This document shows, one piece after another, positions 58,528 to 64,000 of a stretch of DNA of 64,000 nucleotides. The notes beneath the pieces were generated by a model. The model did not search any database. It worked only from the letters and a program-made list of their open reading frames with translations, and was not told the origin of the DNA. The DNA is from Symbiotaphrina buchneri (Eukaryota > Ascomycota > Symbiotaphrinales > Symbiotaphrinaceae). Position 1 is the stretch's first letter; every line of letters starts with the position of its first letter. The DNA lies in the NCBI GenBank assembly GCA_001599915.1, contig BCIG01000012.1, positions 682,001 to 746,000 of the forward strand, read 5' to 3'. The translations under genes and the position numbers were made by a program.

Positions 58528-59334
58528 ATGTCGCTTTTTCAAGGCGTCCTGTCATTCTATCTGCGAGCTCGACTTTGGCTAGGCAGGATGCGTTTTGGCT
58601 CACTGGGATTGAACGTGGTCAGAGTGAGCGCAACACGAATTATCAAGGGCCCCTGTGCATCAGCGGAACTCGAGGCCTTTCGATACATCGCGCAGGCGAC
58701 CTCTTTGCCTGTGCCGAAGGTCCATCGGACCTATTTTGTCGATGGACACTTCTACATCGAAATGGAATTTATCCAGGGGGAAATACTGCAGTCTTTGTGG
58801 GCTCAAAATGTTATCGCGGCCGCTGATAAGCAAGCTATCATCCAGCAGCTTGCGGGATACATTGATCAGCTCCGAGCACTCGAGCCGCCACAAATAGAGA
58901 TTGTTGCTTCAGCGCAACTCGGCAAGTGCCTTGACTACCGGGTGGGCCCTTATGCCTTCGGCCCCTTCCACAGTCACGGAGATTTCCATACCTTTCTTCG
59001 TGGATACATCCCGCTAGAGGACTGTACCAAGGTCTATGGCGAAGCTATCACCCTATGTCACAGCCAACGATACAGAACCTGCTTCTCTCACGCCGATCTT
59101 TGCATGCGTAATCTTATCATCCGCGGAAATAAAATTGTTGCAATAATCGATTGGCAATTCTCCGGCTGGTATCCAGAATACTGGGAATATACAAAGGCGC
59201 ATTTTGGCCTACTGAATACTCCCGACTGGTATACCGCGTTTGAGGAGGCTGTGACCAGATATGACATCGAGTTAGCCGCGGAACGTTCTCTGTGGCAACA
59301 GTTCGATCAACCAGGGTTATTGGAACAGCCCTGA
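58528..59334 (+). CDS. Aminoglycoside-phosphotransferase-like kinase (first copy)
   Basis: 268 residues, no intron. The Brenner motif is seen as SHADLCMRNLII (His, Asp and Asn at catalytic-loop positions near residue 190). The metal-binding Asp lies in IIDWQFSGWYPEYWEY. The N-terminal lobe has SAELEAFRYIAQATSLPVPKV and the hinge FIEMEF-like FYIEMEFIQGEIL. This is a typical fungal APH-domain protein; targets in fungi are mostly unknown. A second, more distant APH-like gene lies on the other strand 98 bp beyond its end. Confidence 0.88.
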   Translation: MSLFQGVLSFYLRARLWLGRMRFGSLGLNVVRVSATRIIKGPCASAELEAFRYIAQATSLPVPKVHRTYFVDGHFYIEMEFIQGEILQSLWAQNVIAAADKQAIIQQLAGYIDQLRALEPPQIEIVASAQLGKCLDYRVGPYAFGPFHSHGDFHTFLRGYIPLEDCTKVYGEAITLCHSQRYRTCFSHADLCMRNLIIRGNKIVAIIDWQFSGWYPEYWEYTKAHFGLLNTPDWYTAFEEAVTRYDIELAAERSLWQQFDQPGLLEQP

Positions 59335-59431
59335 TGGATCTGCAGCATAAGCCAGCGGCAACGATTAAGTGGTCACCAAGATTCATGCTTTGTATACAGG
59401 AATGTCCATTGTGGAGTCCAACATCCATCGT

Positions 59432-60811
59432 CTAGAATCCCCACTTAGCTAAAGCTTTCTCGAGGATCTTCTCCTGTTCTCCTACACGTTTTTGCAGCTT
59501 TTCATCGGTCTGTCTTTCGATCCACCTCTCCATCAAGAAAGCAAAAGGGCAAACCTCCGATATAAACCCATATACCTCCGCGATCTCGTTAGCTCCCTCA
59601 ATGCTACTTGGCCTCGCGGCTCCCGCCCTTTCCAACTCCTCTTCGAACATTGCCATGACTGGCCATTGCGGGGCATCGTCGTCACGGTACTCTAGGCTAT
59701 TCGGTGGTATGGAAGGAGGAAGCGGAGACGGGAAGCCGTGGAAGAGAGCGGAGGCGACGGTTGGGTCAGCTGATATCACGCAGTAGGAGAGGGAGAAGGA
59801 GGAGAAGAAGAACTCGTGGAGAGGGTGTCCCGTGTGACTGCAGTCGTAATCCACGAGTCCGAGGACCTGGTAGGTGGTCAGGTCGAAGAGGAAGTTGGCG
59901 ATGACTATAGAATTAAAGTCGGAATTAGTCTCATCGTATGGTAGGATAGTGCTGGGCCGAACGGAGGATAGGAGATGTTGTCAAGGGAGAATGGACATGC
60001 CAACATCACCGATAATTAGATTTGGCTGCACGGGTCTGACAAGCGTCTTGGACAGAACAGTATCCAATCCTGTCTCTGCAAACGCATCAAGTCTCCCGCG
60101 TAGCCCATTCTCATGCCATCCCTTAGCAACACGAGATCTATCTGCCTCTTGCAGCTGCACTCGCATCATGTCTTTATAGAAGCTTTTCATATCCGGATAA
60201 GGTCCGGTGTATGGCTCCACCACAAATGGACCGCTGACAATATTACCATCTTTGTCGAAGGCCAGGCCGCCGTAATTAGACGCTGCGGCAGGGACCTTGA
60301 AGTCCTGCACCGTCTTGAGCACTTCGGCCACTTGGCCGAGAACGCGACGCTGTGATTCCGGCGGCAGGCTGCTGTGGAAGTCGGATTCAATGTCGGCGCC
60401 GGGCATGTGCTGCTCGATAATTCAGCCACTGCCTGAAGGTCCATCATCCCTGCTCCATGCGTAGACATGTGGGACGATTGCGAACTTGGAGAGGGCTTGG
60501 CGCATGAGCTGCATCATGGCGACAGTGTTCTCTACCTTAACGGCATGGTTAAACATAGCGGCAGGATTTCCGATCCGGACAATGGCTTTGGTAGTTCCGG
60601 AGAGGATAATGTCGGTGCCTGGTTTGCTGGAGACCGCCGTATCTGCGCGCAAGGGCGACGAGAAGGTCACAAAGTGGATGAAGTTGTTGTTGCAGCGAGG
60701 GAGAGTGGCGATGTCCTTGACGGGAATATCGAGATCCGATTCGAAAAGCTTTTGAATGAATTCATGGTGTAGTGCCTTGATGGCCTCGACCTCTGAGGTT
60801 ATAGATGACAT
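59432..60811 (-). pseudogene. Aminoglycoside-phosphotransferase-like gene (second copy), nonsense-interrupted
   Basis: Exon 1 (60811-60001) and exon 2 (59904-59432) would encode 427 residues. Typical words: ALSKFAIVPHVYAW, IIEQHMPGADI, NLIIGDV and a C-terminal part with NFLFDLTTYQVLGLVDYDCSHTGHPLHEFF, which carries the metal-binding Asp. A TGA at 60424-60422 stands where the family has Trp (one G-to-A change from TGG) and would cut the protein at residue 129. The single intron appears to use a GC donor (GCATGT). The rest is intact and in phase, so the lesion is recent, a strain variant or a base-call error. Confidence 0.72.
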
Positions 60812-61942
60812 GATGGTGCTGGATTGATGTAGGACAATGAAGCTTGTGAGGTGCTATCTAGCTCGGAGGCACTCCACGGTCATTGGTTTAGACAAAGAGT
60901 GGACAGAGAAAAGAGATGGTATTATCTTTGCGAGATAAAGGCCCCTCTATATACGGCTCTGCTTACCTAGCTTATCGTGTCGAACAAATTGCCTTGGTTC
61001 TGAGATGGACCCCGCGAATTATTTCTCATTCATTTCATTTTGCAGAGCATCCGCGACAGATGGATCAAGCTAACACGCCGTCTTATCAAGCTCACATCCA
61101 CCCTTCAAGCCCCCTACATGAGACCGCCTTAATCACGGTCACTGGCCGGCTCAGAACACGCTAATATTATAGAAGATCTAGCTCTGCCCCGCTTCCGCCC
61201 CAACGGCCATCTCTCGGGCTTATATTGAAAGTAACCTTGGCCGATCCCACCCGCTTCAGTACCTTATTTCCTTTAGCTTGCCACCTCGAAATAGTGCCAC
61301 CTCGAAATAGCGCACGGAGTTTGGTTAGATAAGGACCTGTGCGAAGCGGGGATTTGAGCGGCACGCCGGCAATGCACCGGGATGTGGGATTTGCATTCAG
61401 TACCTTCCTAAGAAGGCTAGAGTGTCCGTTGTTAGATAGGGAGATTGTATCAGGAGGCTTGTCTAATTGGATGTCTGATTGGCCATCGAGCTGCAAGTAA
61501 GGCGGGAAAGATAGGCACGACACACATAGCGTAACCGCTGTTCGACGACTCTTTCTCCCTTAGGAAGGTCTTCGTTGGCTCTCACCACCTGGGATGCCTT
61601 ACAGGTGCAATGTCGAGGAGTACATTGCAGCGCTGATCGAATCAGGATTCATGAAGCTCCTTATCTGACCCGAGACCCCTAGCTTCATTCGGAAGTTCTT
61701 TGATGGACGGCATCAACTAGGTATAGTGCTGCTGAGCCCGGATATAGCCTGGTACGCTGAATACTGCCATGCCTGCCTTTTCTTGCTTCGTTAGTCATGA
61801 TATACCCCTCGATCTTCCTGCATACCCGTTCAAGAGATCTGCTGTGCCTGGCCGCAGGGTTACAGACATCCTCTCCCTGTTTTCATTAAGCTAAGGAGTC
61901 TTTTGTCTTGATGTATATGTGGACGTGCCCTTCCTAGCCACT
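60812..61942. other. Intergenic with possible coding remnants
   Basis: A TATA-like TATATA near 60950 would serve the APH gene on the minus strand. Near 61275-61310 a 15-bp word (GCCACCTCGAAATAG) is repeated in tandem. Around 61600-61790 two short plus-strand stretches read like protein (VEEYIAALIESGFMKLLI and FIRKFFDGRHQLGIV) but break quickly. I cannot identify a family; they may be remains of a lost gene. Confidence 0.4.
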
Positions 61943-62330
61943 ATGAGCACCATCAGACGAAGCACTACAGGCTGTTGGACATGTCGAGCAAGGAGAAAGA
62001 AATGTGATGAGAATGGCTTGCCGTGTTCCATCTGCAAGACATTATCTCTGACATGTTATGGCTACGGAGCTCGGCCCGACTGGATGGACGGTAGGATCCA
62101 GGAGAGGTCTTACATGGCAGGTTTCAAAGCAATTGTCAAGCGCACTAAAACACGCCATCGTTGAGAGAGCTCTAACCCTATGTCTTTTGACATGAACACA
62201 ACAAGTACAACAGAAACAGTATGTATATCTGGTCATGCATATATCGTCCATCACTGACAACATACAGAATTCGACGGTGATTGCTATCAATGAAGACCTT
62301 CAAAATGGTAGATACAACACGGGAATAAAC
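61943..62330 (+). pseudogene. Zn2Cys6 regulator fragment, broken
   Basis: Starts MSTIRRSTTGCWTCRARRKK and has a zinc cluster C-x2-C-x6-C-x6-C-x2-C-x6-C, followed by YGYGARPDWMDG, a block seen in Pro1-like fungal regulators. A TGA at 62162-62164 ends the frame after about 73 residues. The same frame then continues to a good GTATGT donor at 62219 and an ACATACAG acceptor ending at 62267, so an intact spliced gene once continued here. The rest of the regulator is missing; from about 62350 retroelement sequence takes over. This suggests the gene was cut by an insertion. Confidence 0.65.
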
Positions 62331-62349
62331 GTTAACAGAGCAACAAGAT

Positions 62350-64000
62350 GGCCTGGCCCGGTCTATTGTTATGCAAGCTCTTTGTGGGTACTAGTCCGTA
62401 GGGCTAGTAGTTGTAGGAGTCACAAGGATTTGCACTCGTTGGTGTGTAGTAGGATCAGTGGAAACAAAGTAGGAATAAATAATGCTAATATCTATTACTC
62501 AGATAACTAATTGAGTTGAACACAAGGAGAGTTCTACAAAGGAAATCCTTCTCCATTATATAATGAGCTGATCAACCTGATCACAGTCAAACAAGTCAAG
62601 CTGATCGACCTGATCATAGTCAAACAAGTTAAGCTGTACCAATATGGTATAACCTTGATCCTGTTTAACTTGTCAAAAGTCAAGTAGCCAGTGTTCCCTT
62701 CCTAGGTTCGTAATACTATCCCCCTTCTCCTAGGAGCTTGTCCTCAAGTTTATATCATTCATGACCAATTTAAACGAAAGTCTGTGTATTGTTCTTCCTT
62801 TGTTAACTTTCTATCATGTCCAAGATGGCCTTTAACTATCTTTATCTTGTTTCAGAGATTCATTATCTTGGTAAACCTGTTTCAGTTCTTTATAATCGTT
62901 GTTTTTGTAACAGGAAGATCTGTATCATGATGGAAGATCATCTAAAGTGTTCCAAGTATGTTCATCAAGACAGGCCATATATAAATCTGTCCTGGGAATC
63001 CATTGATCATACTTACAAGAAGTATGAATAACATGTTGAAAAGAATGAAAAAGAGTTAATAATGTTATTAGCTTGTCTTTTTTAGAATAAGAAGATTCTT
63101 TAACAAACAAATAATTATGTGAAAAGAAAGACATTATGTTTGATGGATAAAATGAATCATTCTAGTGATCTAGTTGTTAACAATGATTATCCTGTTGTGG
63201 ATTCCTTAGTAGGCTTTTCACCAGTTATCTAGTCAACATTAGACCTGGTCAATGATTATATTGTCTTTTTGGATGATATGATTGTTTTTTCAAGTATTAA
63301 TACAGTTTCTTTCAAGTTTATATTAAATGTTTTATAGATTTCTAAGTGTTGTCTGAATGTAGATAACCTTTTCATTTGATAAGGAATTCCTATTCTTTCT
63401 GACCTTATCAGTAATCTAGAGTCTCTTTTACTTTATAAATATCTAATCTTTACAATGGTTTAAAATGGAATATCTTTTAGATAAGTATGTCCAGGTATAT
63501 AGGTTCTAATAATAAGATATGGAATACTAAGTATAGTTTGGTATCCAGAGATAGTTATAATTTATAATTAACTGGTTCTTTGACTTCTTTGATAATGAAT
63601 AGACTGACTTTAATTAAGTTAAGTTTCTTGTTTAGTTTATATGTATTTAAATTTTTTGTATAAAGATATACTTTATTTCTTTTCTTTAATTAAGGTCTAT
63701 GTTTTTATTTTTTATTCTGTTAAGATATAACCGTTTGTTGGATTCTAATAATGATTTCCTTTAATCTTAGATATGTTTCTTTTAAGTTATCAACCTTGAT
63801 AAATGTTTAAGTTGTTATCTTGTATGTATATGGTTCTCTGGTAATATATACATTATATTTAAAGTTTATAAAGTATAATGACAAGTTTGTTATTGATAAG
63901 ATGTTATCATTATAGACTAATTGTATTATAGATAACAGTTCTATCCAGTTGTTCTGTTCATTGTTAATGTATATTTAAAGATAAGTTTCAAGAATCTGAT
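62350..64000 (+). mobile_element. Fossil Ty3/gypsy-type LTR retrotransposon, AT-rich, runs off the window
   Basis: A likely LTR or LTR remnant begins near 62367 (TGTTATGCAAG) and includes short repeated words around GATCAACCTGATCA-type sequence. Past about 62715 lies internal sequence. A reverse-transcriptase-like motif (VFLDDMIVFS, the family's Y/F-x-DD site) is readable near 63260-63290. The whole is broken and strongly A/T-enriched, as expected after repeat-induced point mutation. The right end is beyond the window. The decay suggests it is not recent. Confidence 0.65.

Overview
This window comes from a filamentous ascomycete (Pezizomycotina, plausibly Eurotiales). Evidence: short GT-AG introns of about 45-75 nt with CTAAC/CTGAC branch sites, many major-facilitator transporters and Zn2Cys6 regulators, PIF/Harbinger and gypsy-type mobile elements, and Ser/Thr-rich cell-wall proteins. 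Gene models below were built by hand from reading frames and splice signals. No database search was possible, so family names rest on motif recognition.

Layout. 1-5.5 kb: the 3' part of a giant Ser-rich surface protein ending in three exon-encoded repeat modules. 5.5-6.85 kb: a 9-bp minisatellite between two 32-bp perfect inverted repeats. 6.85-10.1 kb: an EI24/RRT8-like membrane protein, a secreted lytic polysaccharide monooxygenase and a 70-residue spliced gene. 10.6-15.0 kb: a short-chain dehydrogenase, a Zn2Cys6 regulator and a PhyH-type oxygenase, a possible small metabolic group. 15.5-19.1 kb: a decayed PIF/Harbinger DNA transposon with both genes broken. 19.2-25.9 kb: a sugar transporter, a divergent Zn2Cys6 regulator and an unrecognised seven-helix membrane protein. 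27.3-33.7 kb: a Fringe-like glycosyltransferase, an NmrA-like reductase and a ThrE/Prm10-like transporter. 34.0-41.8 kb: a Dal5/Tna1-type transporter divergent from an IPNS-like oxygenase, then a GNAT acetyltransferase and a second MFS transporter. 41.85-47.1 kb: no supportable gene. 47.1-50.3 kb: a modular secreted Ser-rich wall protein. 50.7-56.9 kb: an FtmOx1-like oxygenase, an NTF2-like protein, a small membrane protein and an amino-acid permease. 57.4-60.8 kb: a small cytosolic protein and two aminoglycoside-phosphotransferase-like genes, one with a nonsense codon. From 61.9 kb the sequence decays into a broken Zn2Cys6 gene and then a strongly AT-rich fossil LTR retrotransposon that runs off the window.

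How it fits together. No polyketide synthase, peptide synthetase or terpene synthase backbone gene is visible, so the oxygenases, reductases and regulators are not an obvious complete metabolite cluster. Divergent pairs (dehydrogenase/regulator, sugar transporter/regulator, Dal5-type transporter/oxygenase) share short promoters and suggest local co-regulation. Several lesions are C-to-T or G-to-A type: transposon stops, a nonsense codon in a kinase-like gene and an AT instead of GT splice donor. This fits a genome with repeat-induced point mutation or its leakage, but that is inference.
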